This document shows positions 51,381 through 64,000 of a DNA stretch of 64,000 bases, piece by piece. Positions within the stretch are counted from its first letter, which is position 1. Every line of letters begins with the position of its first letter. The DNA comes from Bugulina stolonifera (lineage: Eukaryota > Bryozoa > Gymnolaemata > Cheilostomatida > Bugulidae). The translations under genes and the position numbers were made by a program. The stretch is from positions 25,916,429-25,980,428 of the forward strand of contig OW285187.1 in NCBI GenBank assembly GCA_935421135.1. The letters are read 5' to 3'. The notes under the pieces are model-generated. The model saw only the letters and a program-made list of their open reading frames with translations, had not been told where the DNA came from and did no database searches.

Positions 51381-51816
51381 CAGAGCTGTTGTTCTGCGCA
51401 AGTACAAGTAATTTTTTACATTGAGGGAAAGTACAAGTACAAGCAGGTAGAGTACAAGTACAAACCATGAAGTACAATAGTACAGTTGCAATTACAGATT
51501 ACCATTACAAATGCTGTAAAAATGTATGTCTTGTACAATAATATCAACACTGTAGCACTCAGCTGTAGGCTTAATTACAGCTGAGGTAGCAGTTCTAAAT
51601 TGCTGTATGATCAGAAAAATAATATGATGTTTCTCTGTCTCCATGTCAAAATTTCAATCTTATTATTGTTAAACCATACTTATAGCAAGTACAAATACAA
51701 ACTAGTACAAGTATTAGCAAGTAAGTACAAGTATAATTTTGAACAAGTAAGTACAAGTAATTGTACCATCTATTTTTAAAATAAACTTGTACGTGTACTA
51801 TAGTACAACAGCTCTG
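51381..51816. mobile_element. hAT-type MITE with GTACAAGTA-repeat interior
   Basis: The ends are CAGAGCTGTTGT and ACAACAGCTCTG, perfect inverted repeats of 12 bp. They are flanked by the near-perfect 8-bp duplication GCAAAAAG/GCAAAATG (51373-51380, 51817-51824). Both flanks of the interior are arrays of GTACAAGTA; the middle is unique. The terminal word CAGAGCTG is shared with the element at 36937. Confidence 0.88.
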
Positions 51817-51824
51817 GCAAAATG

Positions 51825-54800
51825 TATAACAACGTTACATGTAAAACAATAATAACTTGATGGATTTCTGTCCGAAGAAAAGTGCATTGCTATTCATGTA
51901 TTATAATAACTAAACGATTATTATCTAAGGAAAAAATATATTATTCTACTTACTGGCAACAGTAGTATCAGTTTCAGTTATAATAATATTATGATAATGG
52001 TGTAAATGGAGTGCATTCCCAGTCACATCTACCAGTTGAATGAACACAGTAGAAAATACAAGAGTATGACAATATTATGTGGTTGACCATACAAACAATG
52101 ACTATTTATGACATGTGCAAAGACCAACACATCCTCATTGGATAGATTTAGTTGACAATTCTTTTGTATATTACAGGATATTGTATCAGTGATTACAGGA
52201 GCTAATCTGAAAGGAGCAATCTAGAGGAGCAGTCCCAGCATGGAAGTTAGATTAGTGGGCTTCCTATACCAAGCACCAGGAAGTTCAAGGTGCAGCCTCT
52301 TCAAATTTAGTCATTCTCAACAGAAAGGTTTCATGGAATCACAAGAGAAGTTTTTAATTTTGTGCCCCCAATAAATACCATATTTATGCATATGTATTTT
52401 ATGTCAATGTGATCATCTTGTAAAACCCAAATGATTATTTGTGCTGTGAGAGAGACAAATCACTGCCGAGTTGACTCCAACAATTTTTACACTTTTATAT
52501 TTTTATTTTATTCCTTTACAAGACCTTAATTATATAACTATGCAGTGTTTCAAATAATAAAATGTTATAATAATGGCATAGTGTATTTTAACAGGTTTAA
52601 AAATATAAAATACAGTAGATCTATACAAAAACGGCTACATCAATGAAACCTTGTTTTATCATTTCAATCACTTGCATAATTAATATTTATTATACAGGAT
52701 GGATTATAGTGAGCAGTGGTAGAGAGGAAACAACTCCTACTGTAGAAGCGAATAAACAGAGATATTATATTTTGTCTGAGTTATTCTTCCTCCTTGATTA
52801 CACTTGTTTGACAGACAAATACTTCACAAATTTGGCTAACTCAGTAATTCTTTTTAAGCAGTAGCCTAAATCTCCAACATGCACACATACAAAACACCAG
52901 AATTCTTACAAATGTAAGTATTTTGAATATAAATTTTTACCCCATGCTTCACTTAGAAATTATACATGTAGTCATTTAAAAAATGGATAAACATTTGCTA
53001 AATTGAAAAAATAAATGTGTGTATCAGTTTACTTGCATAGTGTAGGATGGTTATCGAGGCTTCAATCTATCCATGAATAATGTGACCCATGAACATGCCC
53101 TATGCAAATATTTCATTACATCAGGAAACAATACAAGAGAGAAGACAACTTCATATTACTATAACTGATAACTTGTGGGTGCCCTTGCTACAAAAACATC
53201 TTTGCTTCAGTAAGTTCTAAAGTGGAAATTTGCACAAATTGAAGCTGGAGAAGTTGTTTTCTCTATCATTGGCTGAACACCCTCACCCAAAACCTCAACC
53301 ATGAACAACCATCTAAGGCGCCCAAAATTTTCTACTACTGAACCTAACAGATCCACTATCAGTTAAAGGTTGCCTGGCATCGAGTGACATTTCTGAGCGT
53401 GGCAAATCTTGTTAGCTTGCTATGCAACTGGAGACACCCCCAACACAATTGTACCAATTACTAATCAAGAAACTCAAGCTATTTGAAATTTTACATAGAA
53501 AGTTCAGAAATTTTACAGCGCAGCAATTTCACATGACACCGAAATCACACTATTACAAATGAATGAGGATATTCACTAACATAAATAATAACAATGCTAA
53601 GTAACCCTTAGACTCAGCCGCATGATTACAAATTGCTTTCAAATTCAATGCGTTTTGGCAAAAGTTCTGTCGTGACCTGAGGCTGTGTGACTATCTTTGG
53701 CCAAAATCTTGGCGTTTAAAGTATTGACTTTTGACATGGACAATGCATCTTAGTGCAACCAGTGACTAGGTAGTAATAGTTTGTCCTTGATAGAAGTATT
53801 TGTACTTGGGAGATCCTAGCTTGAACTGCGCCTCTGGGAGAGCAGAACACAGCATTGAATAGCATAGCCGTACGGTAGTAAATCCGTAAAGGATTTATTT
53901 CACACAGCAAAGCCACTTCAATACAGCAAAGCCACATTAACACAGCAAAGCTGAGCGCTATAGTATATAGTTAGTATTAAGTATAGCAAATTCAACACAG
54001 AATAAAATTTGTGTTTTATGAAATAAAAATAATGAATACATAATATTAAACATGATAATCATTATTATTAATTAAATATAAATATACAATTCAAAATCGA
54101 AAATGAAAATTGCAACGAATGATTCAACCAATACCAACAACCAAAGTTGAAATTGTCAAACCTACCATGATGGAAATAAATTTGTGGCGTTCATCATCCT
54201 TATTTGACGCTAAACGGCGAGAACTAAATTTTCTGCTATTTTTATTAATCATCTATATAGACTCACAAATAGAAAATAGATCAAAAACCAACCTAATGAA
54301 TTTGAATTCCGATTATACACACCGGAACCGGGTCAAGGAGGCCGCCATAATGTTTTGGTATGTGTCGGCACTGGTCATTGGTTAAGTTGATTTAGGTCAT
54401 TGCTCAACCTTGCTAGCATACAATATAATATTGTAGTTGTCTACTCAACATAATACATGTATGTTATATTGCACATTGACATAGCAAAAGCATTAAAATC
54501 ATATACAGTAATTGTAAGATTCTTTAGCCTTTAGTTAGTTAAAATCTCACGACCCTTTCCCAATAAGTCATTTGTCCACAATATTTACGTAAGGAAATCA
54601 TCTGTTTATGAAGGGACAAAGAAATGTTTATTTGGGAAAAAGAACTCCCCTCTCTAGATGGAAATCACTTCCACAATACTGCCCAAGTGCCACTAAAATA
54701 ACTTTCTTTACCATAGATTTACTTGACTGTAGCTATTTTAATATTCTACAAATACAACTACAAATTCAGTTATAAAGCAGCAGACCAACAGCAAACATGT

Positions 54801-55209
54801 AATGGTTGGCTCTGCACCATTTGTGTCTTTACAATTTATCATAGTGTAAATTAATCAATATTGTATTACATATTTTATCACATTGAATAGCAGAAGACTG
54901 CTAAACTTTACCTAAATACCTAGAGGTCAAAACAAGGTAATAATATTATACATTTATACAATATTTGAATTTATTATATTGCTAAATTTGGAATTTATCT
55001 GCTAGTATATTTGTGTATGTCGTGAAACATTTACAATTTCTTACTCTATATGTCAGTTATAGCAACAATTTGTAACTCATAAACTCATATTTTAATCGGC
55101 ATTTTCAATTTCAGTTTTCACGGTGATTAAATAAATATTACAAACATCATCAGTCGAGACTTCTTTGAAACAGCTGGGTGTGAGAGGTTACAGTAATATC
55201 TTATTTATT
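51825..55209. other. Gene-poor intergenic DNA
   Basis: No supported exons or elements. A short triplication of ACAGCAAAGCCAC occurs at about 53904-53950. Slightly GC-richer spots at 53830-53900 and 54315-54350 (AAGGAGGCCGCCATAATG) could be promoters or decayed repeats, but nothing downstream supports a gene. Confidence 0.5.
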
Positions 55210-55450
55210 ACATTACATTACATTTATTGGGTTTTCTCAAAGTTTACAGATAACATTATTTTGTTAAAGGTAACTTGTTGACCACAAATAAATAAATATA
55301 TATTATATACAACTCATAGGAGAGCTTAAATAAATAAACAAAGAGAGAAGAAAATGGGAGGCAAGCATTATTGCTTGTGACAAGAGCCAACAAAGACAAT
55401 ATAATAACAGATAGATAACAAGCATTAAAAGTATGTACAGGTGATAGTAG
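55210..55450 (+). repeat. Dispersed repeat, copy C
   Basis: The same ordered blocks as copies A and B (TTACATTTATTGGGTTTTCT, AACTTGTTGACCACAAATAA, GGCAAGCATTATTGCTTG, GATAACAAGCATTAAAAG). It is shorter at the right end and followed at about 55518-55600 by a diverged fragment of the CAGGCTT MITE. Confidence 0.82.
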
Positions 55451-55517
55451 ATTTGTCTGTGCTATTGGGATTGATTGAACAGTTGTTATGCAGCAATGCA
55501 GGTATATCTTGGTTCAG

Positions 55518-55600
55518 CAGGAAATTCCTTGAATTTCAACTCAAATTTTGGAACCTCAGTCAATTTGGACACGCCCAAACCCAAATGCTGGATTTCACCT
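55518..55600 (+). mobile_element. Diverged fragment of the CAGGCTT MITE
   Basis: Contains TTTCAACTCAAATTTTGGAA, CAATTTGGACACGCCCAAAC and CCAAATGCTGGATTTCACCT, matching the interior of the elements at 1921-2058 and 58813-58955; the termini are lost. Confidence 0.7.
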
Positions 55601-57169
55601 AGTTATTATTACTATAACAACAACGATAAGTTAAATGTGGAGTTTTTACAACTTTGTACAATATCCAATGGATTCATGTAAAAGCAGAAGATCATGATAA
55701 CACTTGTGTGTATGTCTCTATGCATATCATTAGCCATCCTAGTTCTAAGACTGTTATATGTACAACATTCATAATATTAGTATTTTACATGATACATAAA
55801 ACTCATTCGCCATACCCTAGGTCTAGAGTATAGCTACATGTATATAGTCTCCTCAAAAGGAGAAGATTGTAAGTTGCTGTCACATATAATGTTAGCCCAC
55901 AAAATAGCTTGCTAGGCCTATCCTAATGTGAATGTATTATTAAACAATGAACAATGGTGTTACTTACGAAATTACATAAATGCCTGCTGTATGTGCCGAA
56001 AACACATGATTTCTATATCAAGATATATTTATGGGATATACTGATACAAAAATCATGTTTTTTTTTCTGCCTCAAGTCTAGAAGAGGGTGTACTGAATGT
56101 ACCTTCATGTACCCCACTTCTAACACTGGTCATAAGTTAGAAAATGTTGATGATTGGGGAAGGGGGAGGGGCTGTCTGGAAGCAAAAACAGTGGGTGAGT
56201 TCAAGACAACAGAAAAGCAATGGAATCATGCATACAATTTGAAAACAACTTCCGCCCACTCTGTTATGCTAACTGAAGAAGCAGTCTAGGGCCTAATATC
56301 ACAAGATTGTCTGTTTTAATAATATACATTGTAAATGTTTAAAGTATATATTACACAGTCATGTAGATTGTGTACTAGTTGAAGATGTCATGACATGTTT
56401 CCAAGCATGTTTGCATATGTCTATTGGTTATATACTATACATGTATATACACCAAACTGTAAATGTGGATAGCAAACTGTAAACCAGCTGAAGTGATACA
56501 TTGTTTATTATATTCACCACTGTTAGTGATACATCAAAACATCACATGCATGTACAGATAATAAGAACAGTAAATCTACAGCAAGAATACTGCTGTTATA
56601 CATTTTACTAGAGAAAAACGATCATGGGAAACGTACACCTATACACGACATACATGTAGATGTTATATTTGATGAAAACATTTTCCAATGGCAAAAATAC
56701 ACATGGCATTTATTTTTGAAATGAAGCAGAGGGTAGAATTATTTTTGTAATCTGTTTCCAACAATTACATAAACTATGGCATCACAATACTTGTACCAAC
56801 CATGTGGTAACATGCGCTATCATGAATGAACAGTAAATGAGCAATAGCCACTGTCTTATGCAGGTACTTGCTGACGGATGTCATGTTTTGACATGTTTTA
56901 CTAAATGAGTTTGTTTGATTAATATTCTTCTTCATTTTTTTTACAAAAAATATGTCATTTGCTTGAGCAAGTAGTATGATAGTTTATGTTCCAAGTAAAT
57001 TTAGGAAGAATTATACATGGAACCCCTATGATTCCATTTTCACACTTCATACCTACCTGCATCTAAAAAATAAAATTTTTTAATCACTAACCACGTCTTT
57101 TAAATCAGTATTTAACATGATGTCAACAATGACCATAATATTGTAATGGTTTCTGTGATTTGGTGCGGT

Positions 57170-57596
57170 CGTCCTTGGACGACTATCGACCCAGAAATGA
57201 AGTGCCTATGAGTGGTAATAGGACTTCGCATTACATGAAAGATCGAGCGGTGTCAGTAGCCCAATAACTACCAGAGACGACCCATCTGGTCCCAAGTCTG
57301 ACCTTCAGACTATACGTTAAAAGAGAGTGATCCGACCTAGTAGGCGGTTCGCTAAGCGAATGACCTGACAAAAGGAAGTGAAAGTCTCTGTATCAAGTAT
57401 AGATGTGTCTTTATTGAAAGCCAAGTGAAGACTGAGACAATGAACAGTAAAACAGTGCCCTTTATATAGTATAAGGACTTCCGGCCGACGTAAGGTCGGG
57501 AAAAGACGACGTGAGGTCGTCCGGAAGTTGCGCAACAAGATGGCCGCCGGAAGACCGACGGCCGACCCAAAATAGGTCGGGTTCTACAAAAGTTGC
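57170..57596 (-). mobile_element. LTR-like promoter/poly(A) module, possible solo LTR
   Basis: On the minus strand a TATA box (CTATATAAAGGGC, about 57470) is followed about 60 nt later by a poly(A) signal (TTTCAATAAAGACAC, about 57415), the U3-R order of an LTR. The stretch is much more GC-rich than its surroundings, with GGTCGGCCGTCGG, CGACCTTACGTCGG and AAGATGGCCGCCGG. It starts TGTAGAACCCGACC; a CA end is possible near CCGCACCA. No 4-6 bp target duplication or second LTR was found, so boundaries and class are tentative. Confidence 0.4.
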
Positions 57597-57997
57597 TTAT
57601 AATGGTCCAATTCATGTACAAAATGAATATCAAGGGATTCTGAGAGGTCGGGCCTCTGTACATGGGTATAAAAGGCATAAAAAGACTTAGTAATAATCAT
57701 ACAAGTATATACAATAACATATAGCAAAGTACAAGCAGATATATACATGTATATGCACACAATAATGAGTGTCAGGTGTAGGAGACGACTGTGCGTACCA
57801 TTACACAATATACATGGTCATTGATATCAATATCATCCAAGGCAGCATGTTGTTTTAGTGCAATATGGCGCATTATGCAGGTTCTAAGGTTCAGTTGCAT
57901 GGTACAAAGTTATTTAATAATGCCATTGTGTGAATTGAGATGGCATAGTGGAGCCTTCTTCATGATTACATGACATGGATATTCTAAAATCTAACAT

Positions 57998-58139
57998 CAG
58001 GCTTGCCAAGTTTGACTGATGGAAATCAGGGTGATTCAGCATTTGGGTGGGGGTGTCCATTTTGGGTGGGGTGGGATACCAAAATTTAAGTTGAAAATCA
58101 TGGAGTCTCGTGCGGAATCAGGGAGACTTGGTAAGCCTG
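57998..58139 (-). mobile_element. 142-bp hAT-type MITE, copy 2 of 3
   Basis: Same element as 1921-2058 in inverted orientation, termini CAGGCTTGCCAAG and CTTGGTAAGCCTG. The perfect 8-bp duplication TCTAACAT flanks it (57990-57997, 58140-58147). Confidence 0.92.
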
Positions 58140-58661
58140 TCTAACATGAGGAAGGGCGTATTGGCCATTGGCCTGGGTAGGTTCATGAATCTTGACTATT
58201 TATTTGCTCTATGTTCACATGTATTTTGTAGAAGTCCATGATACAGAGGTTTGGGAGTTGTGTGTTCAAATTAATTTTTGGTATGGAAATATACAGTCAG
58301 CTGAGGAGACAACCCTGCTAATAATTCATTTGTTATTATTATTATGTTACCACGGACACAATCCTCGCATAGCGTGTGTTCGGTAAATTCCCACTTCTAA
58401 TAGTACTCTCTATTGGTCCACATCTATCTGAGGCAAAGTTTTTCATCCAATTATTGACGCAGATGGTAAAAACGACCATTGAACCAATAGATCTGTTGTT
58501 TACAAAGTACAGACAACGTGTTCGGTCATCTGCAACTGCTGCAACTGCATCCAGTTCACATTTTTAGATGAACAACAGGGCAACTAGCTTGTGCAGTTTG
58601 GAGCAGATTTTATTTATTTATTCATATACCACAGATATTTAGTTTTTTACTATTTAAAGTT

Positions 58662-61600
58662 ATGAGTATAGCACAACTGTTGCAAGCTGCAGAATATCTA
58701 GACAGAAGAGAACGAGGTAGGAAATATATTTATATATATTAGCAAAGGAATGGGATACCAGATTTATGTTATGTTTGTTATGTAGTTCGTTGTGCTGTTA
58801 CTGTACTGTAAACAGGCTTACCAAGTCTCCCTGTTTCCGCAGGAAACTCCCTGATTTTCAACTCAAAATTTGGTACCCCACCCAAAATGGACACCCCCAT
58901 CCATATGGCTATGCTGAATCTCCCTGATTTTCATCAGTCGAACTTGGCAAGCCTGACTGTAAACGTTATCTTATCTTATAGGATTTATTTATTTTTATTT
59001 GTGATGATAAAATCGATACAATTCATATGAATATGGATAAGAAACAAAGATACACCAAATGATTGTACCTTCTATTAATATATATGTAATAGTAAATAAT
59101 ATTAATAAAATAAAATAATATATAAAAATAATTGACTCTTGTTCATTCATGTGATGTTATGTTTATCATTTATTTGTTGATTTTATTTGATTTTTATAGT
59201 TCAGTCGTACTTTATTCAGTCTTTCTTATCATTATGTGCATGTAAATGTACAGCCATGTTTAAAAATATTAACACCCCCCATTATAACCCTGTATATAAC
59301 TTTAAATATAGGCCTATTAGTATTACTCTTACTCACTACTTCTAGTGGCTGTAATTTGGGCCTCGTCCAACTCAACTGATGGTGCAGTCTCAAGCTGCTG
59401 TAGTTTTGTCATTACTGCCTCGAGATTAAATATCAACCAACGCGTAAGCTGTTTTATTTAACACTCATAAGATATTCATAGTCATGTTTTCTGTGTATAC
59501 TTGTAAGCTCTGCTTTTACTGTAAGGTTACTTGTGTAATACTCACTGCACTCTACCATCTTAAGTATGCATGTTTTACATGTATATACATGAAAAATGTA
59601 ACTCATAGTTCCAGATTTATATAAATTAGAGAGTAGAGTAGCCCAAGTAGAGTTTTTTATAAGATGTTGCTAACCGCCTGCACTTGACCCATTTGGTGTT
59701 ACTATGGCAATAAGCCAACTTAGCAGTTTGAATAACCTGTCATGACCATTTGCCCCTACAGCCATGCTGAGAATATTAATATGAGAATGATGGGTGCTAG
59801 CCTGGTGAAGTGCTAATATACATGTAAATATGAGTTAGCCTACAGTTACATAGCCTATGCAGTGTGTTGGCAGCCTATCAGTATTGGGGTGCTACTAGGC
59901 TTGTGGAATTGTAATTTTAACCAAGTAATAGGTTAAAGTCATATGGCATAGGCGACTCTGTTGAAGTGCTTGGTCTAACAGCAATACTCCCATATTGTTG
60001 CCTACTCATTGCAGTGCTGACACATTCAGTATAACGATAAGTTTATGTAGCATTAGTTACTGTCACTGAAATCATTCACTAAAGTAATAAACTGGTAATA
60101 AATGTTCGTGGTAAATCAACCTTGAACAGAACAGCACTGGTAGAGTGCATGAAAAAAATTGAATGAGCAAAACTACCTACCAATCAGTTATAAATAATAA
60201 AGTCTAAATAGTAAGTAGCATGTACATGTATGTTGTTGGATTGGTTATTGAGTTGCCAGTGCAAACAGATAACTCCAACTAACACAATATGCCACACCCA
60301 CACTGGCGCTTGCCTTCAAATATGCACCTTGGTTTCATTGTCATGTTTTTGACACATTGTGTAAACTATAACAGGTTTTATAAGCACACTTTTTCTATTA
60401 GCCTACACAGGTGTTGTGCAACAATTAGGGATGATGACAGAAGGTATATAGGTGTGCGATTTTGGTTTATGCTGAAATATTAGTAAATAAAATGGTTTCA
60501 AGTCAATTTTTCTGTGGTAGCATATCAACTAATCTGGTTTTGTAACTCAGTATCCAGATGAAAACTCCTAATTCCCTGACCACTCAAGGAGTAAGAGGGA
60601 TTCATCTCACAGTATATATTTAACATCTACATAGTTCATCAGACTGGAAACATTGTGGATGTCCGGGTCGATAGAAAGCTATGGTGTTCTTAGCGAAACA
60701 TCTGATTTGCCGTACCCTTTAATAGCACTATTAAAACATGTTTTCAATGCAAATTATGGTTTTATTTAGAAGCAGAACATGGCTATGCCTCATCCTTACC
60801 AATGCCGGAGGATTATGATACGAAAAAAACCAAACTCTCCATTCCTACCAAGAAATCTCAGGGAACTAGGTATTATATTCAACTCTGCTTTTGATAACAC
60901 GCCATTTGGGAACAGCTAGTAGGGCCTACAGTTTTTACAAGTCTACAGCTGTGGGCTTATCTGTAACTACTTCATGTAGTTCACATTTTTACTAGTGGCT
61001 GGCATACACATGTAGATTAATTAAGTAGGCATATGATAAACCTGATTACATGCTCTGTTGAACTGTAATAGAATATGACTGTTAGTTGAGCTCAAGTGAC
61101 GCTAACATAGTTTGGATTATGGATTGCTAAAGAGGAAATAATACTCTGATATCACGTGATTTTTTACAATGGTTGACCCCATGACGATGTTGTGCACTGG
61201 CAAATTTTACAAGCATGAGTAATAGTAATGGAAACTTCCCTGTTTAATGGATCTCTCCATTTCATACCAACACGTGATGAAAAGCATGTGGGTGTTTGCT
61301 CCTCAATATGAATATGAGGAATTTTTGTTAGATGATAAACAGTGTTATTTTTTTCTTTTAGATCTACTCACAATGAGTTGGAGAAGAACAGGTAAGAAAA
61401 AGTGCTGATTATATCTTTTATTCCCATGACAACACAAAGAAATGCAGCTAAAGACAAGCAGATGGTCTGAGCTGCACTCTAGTGTTTATGATAACAAAAA
61501 ATACTGCAGAGTCAACAAACTTCATCCACTATTGTGTATAGGGAATCGTTTATGATTATTGAGTAAAGAAATAACCTTGTTGTAGTAAGCTATTATAGAA

Positions 61601-62996
61601 TAATAGTGCTAATAATGGGTATTTTCCCTCCTTTTTTTATAGCACCTGTCTGGTTTCCTTTATGGAAAAGTAATTATGAAGCCATGAGGCACACTGGTAG
61701 TTGTAGTAGAGCTTTGGCTCCAAGCTCCAAAATGTAAATATTACTGTTTACAGGAGAGCACACTTGAGACATTGTTTAGAACAGTTGAAAGATTTGGTAC
61801 CTGTAGGATCTGATTCCTCCAGGCATACTACTCTTGGACTGCTAACTAAAGCCAAGGCATACATCAGGGTATTTCTAACACCTACTATACTATCTAAGTA
61901 TAAATGCACATAATATTGATCAATGCTCTGTATTATTGGGTGTAGCAAGTACTACAGCATTACTATTACAGTGTATTCTGAATTGAAGTCAATGATCTTG
62001 TTTATTGCATAATGCCACATGTGTATGAGATGAGAAATCTACATGTACATAGGTTAACAACCCTAGGAAATAGTATGGTACGTCTCAAACTCACATGGTC
62101 AGTTGTACACGTTAGTACTATTATACTCAATATAATGAATATAGAGCAGTCTGCATTCATACGGTCTAGTCTTCATATTATAATCGCATGCATGTTCCCA
62201 TCAGTATACTGTCTCCAATTGTCAAACCCTTCACCCTTAGTTCAAAACTATTAGGCCTATAACAGGATGATAAAATTAAAAGTAATTATTTGGGTGTAAT
62301 ATATTGTATATTAATTCACTGAATATTTGTCTATGGCTGCTCTATGATATCAAGATTATTATATATATAAATCTGCTGGTATAATCACAATTATTATACT
62401 CATCATTGGCAAAGGAAAGTCAAGTATTAACTTTCACTGATTAATGCTAATATTTCATTTTTTAATTGACTTTAAATGGCCACAGTGAAGTATCAAAGTA
62501 ATGAAATTATAATAATATAACATTTTATAATCATTGATTTATGACCATCCAATGACAATTATTCAGCATATAAATCAACTAGTAGATATTTTAACTAACC
62601 ACATCATGGATCCATCAAGTGATATAAATTATTCACAGATTTTATTGCCAGTCAATTTGAATTAATGACTACAGTATACTACTTACACTGTGGATAAATA
62701 TAAACTCACCAGTGCTCTTCAATGTAACCAATTACACTTTTTCATATACTGTAGTTGATGAAATTCAAAGTAATTAACCTAGGGTCAATTTTCAGGCCTT
62801 GGAGGAAAAAGACAAGAAACAAGGCATGATCAAAGATCAGCTAGCAAGAGACCAGCACAGATTGAAACAGAGGCTGCAGATCTTGAAAACAATGGCTCAT
62901 AGGAAGTCGAGAGCTGAACGAACCATCAGTGAATGCAGTAGCTCTACTGTTTCTACTGCTTCATCATCCTCTACATTTGATGAACATGGTAAATAA
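58662..62996 (+). CDS. MXD: MXD/MAD-family bHLH-zipper repressor, 5 exons
   Basis: Exons are 58662-58716, 60770-60869, 61362-61391, 61754-61868 and 62796-62996, giving 166 aa. Family knowledge: MXD proteins dimerise with MAX, bind E-boxes and recruit SIN3 through an N-terminal SID, opposing MYC. Seen here: the SID at residues 1-18 ([16 protein letters not shown]) followed by [11 protein letters not shown]; a Lys-rich linker; the basic region [16 protein letters not shown]; helix 1 [11 protein letters not shown]; the loop [11 protein letters not shown]; helix 2 [14 protein letters not shown]; and a leucine-zipper-like stretch [19 protein letters not shown], then a Ser-rich tail. The tail is shorter than in vertebrate MXD1-4 (about 200-220 aa). 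A donor GTAAAT at 62989 could instead splice to 63066, adding D-F-H-I-K-N before a stop. Intron 1 (58717-60769) contains a MITE. Confidence 0.94.
58813..58955 (+). mobile_element. 143-bp hAT-type MITE, copy 3 of 3, in MXD intron 1
   Basis: Termini CAGGCTTACCAAG and CTTGGCAAGCCTG with the perfect 8-bp duplication ACTGTAAA (58805-58812, 58956-58963). Same orientation as copy 1. Confidence 0.93.
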
Positions 62997-64000
62997 TCAA
63001 ACTTTAGAAAATAATACAATGCAGGGATCATTTGATGCAGGAATATGATACGTTTATCCTTACAGATTTTCACATCAAAAATTAAAAACTGTGAAATCAA
63101 TAGAAGGGAAATTTCTATGTCTGCAAAGTTAATGAGGTTGCCATCACTTATTCTGTTGTCATCAAATGAACTTGCAGTAACTGATGATGGAGTGCTCCTT
63201 CAGTATTCTCTAGTTGTGATGCCAGTTGTCAGCAGCACAGTGTTGGTGCTAAAATCTGAGGGGACAGTGTTGTAGTCCATCTTTGTGCATACGTGCTTTA
63301 CATGCACGATCTCCAGTGCATAAACTGACACAATCAAAAACGTAAAATTGTATGTGACCTGCTGGACTGTCACATTGAGCTAGGATAGTTCTACATATTA
63401 TTATTATTTGAAACTCTCTTGGCATGCACATGTAAACATTGCCTAACAGGTCATCCTGGTCAAAGTTGGTGTAGATCACTCAGTAATTTATGATACAATG
63501 TACATGATACTGGTAGTGTCACCAGCTAACAACACTCTGACTAATGAATCCCCTACAATGCATTGTATATTGTGATAGTCTAATAGTATCATGTGGTGTT
63601 ATCTATCTACATCTGTGTAGTCAGTGAGTTTGATCAGTTTCATTTGATCAGTTTCGGTGTGACAGTTGATCTTTGAATCTAGTCTGACAGCTGGTCTACC
63701 TTGGTCCCAAATTACTGTTTGGCCATTGTATTGTTCTAGTCAAACAGTTCACTTTTTTCAGTTGATAATAAAAAATGGGCGGGCAAAACATTCCTTTGTT
63801 CAGTATTGATTATAAGTACTCAAGCTACAGTATTAGTTGGCAAGCTCCCATGGCTGTGGCCTAGTTTTGATGACACGTCAACATAGTTGGCAAAAACTAT
63901 CCAGAGCTCCAGGGTAGCTCTATATTTTTTATTATCTCATTATCCCATCCATCATTAGGGAATCTATCCCAATTCATTAGGAATATTAGTGTTCAGGTTT
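62997..64000. other. 3' flank of MXD
   Basis: Probable 3' UTR (and optional last exon at 63066-63084), then unique AT-rich DNA. No further gene is supported; short open frames here have no matching splice sites or recognisable content. Confidence 0.45.

Noticed and set aside
54110..54385. 91-codon plus-strand open frame
   Set aside because: No homology I recognise, no splice context and AT-driven composition; treated as chance.

Overview
This is eukaryotic, animal genomic DNA: AT-rich, with multi-exon genes whose introns run from about 60 bp to a few kb, ordinary GT-AG splice sites and many small transposons. The orthologues I recognise include a Snail/Scratch zinc-finger factor with a SNAG domain, an MXD-type bHLH-zipper repressor and a BNIP3 mitophagy receptor, which points to Metazoa. 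The compact genes and high AT suggest an invertebrate, possibly a sponge or another early-branching animal; that placement is inference.

Layout from left to right. 1-3.0 kb: intergenic DNA with two hAT-type MITEs. 3.0-6.4 kb, minus: BNIP3-like gene, six exons. 6.4-11.2 kb: intergenic, with a decayed LINE, AT-rich DNA and short inverted repeats. 11.2-20.1 kb, plus: PCIF1/CAPAM (mRNA cap-adenosine N6-methyltransferase), twelve exons. Its intron 2 holds a palindromic Tc1 element and its intron 6 a 43-bp tandem array that copies the preceding exon end with its splice donor. 20.7-21.9 kb, minus: Scratch-like factor, two exons. 22.8-24.6 kb, minus: MOCS2 locus, with the MOCS2A (MoaD) and MOCS2B (MoaE) reading frames in tandem. 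27.1-34.4 kb, plus: a 21-exon coiled-coil protein with a weak TSNAXIP1-like layout. 34.7-35.7 kb, minus: MRM2 (mitochondrial 2'-O-rRNA methyltransferase), two exons. 36-39 kb: two MITEs and a LINE remnant. 39.6-51.3 kb, minus: a leucine-rich-repeat protein whose largest intron carries four different tandem arrays. 51.3-58.6 kb: gene-poor, with a hAT MITE, a dispersed repeat and an LTR-like module. 58.7-63.0 kb, plus: MXD-family repressor, five exons.

The genes are unrelated in pathway and are each independently transcribed; only MOCS2A/MOCS2B look like one functional unit. All exon-intron models were built by hand from open frames, splice-site consensus and matching phase. For the seven models with an identified start codon the summed exon lengths are multiples of three (PCIF1 642 aa, BNIP3 153, Scratch 329, MOCS2B 161, coiled-coil 891, MRM2 259, MXD 166). 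The LRR gene also closes in frame (485 aa) if its tentative first exon is right. The first exon of MOCS2A was not found.

The most unusual structures are: (1) tandem duplications that start in an exon end and carry the 5' splice site, seen three times in two genes; (2) a Tc1 element folded into an approximately 1.37 kb palindrome, 9 bp (including its TA duplication) from the 3' splice site of PCIF1 exon 3; (3) hAT-type MITEs with perfect 8-bp target duplications, some with interiors that are arrays of AAGTC or related words; (4) a recurrent GGAGTTGTC/GACAACTCC motif, often as close inverted pairs.
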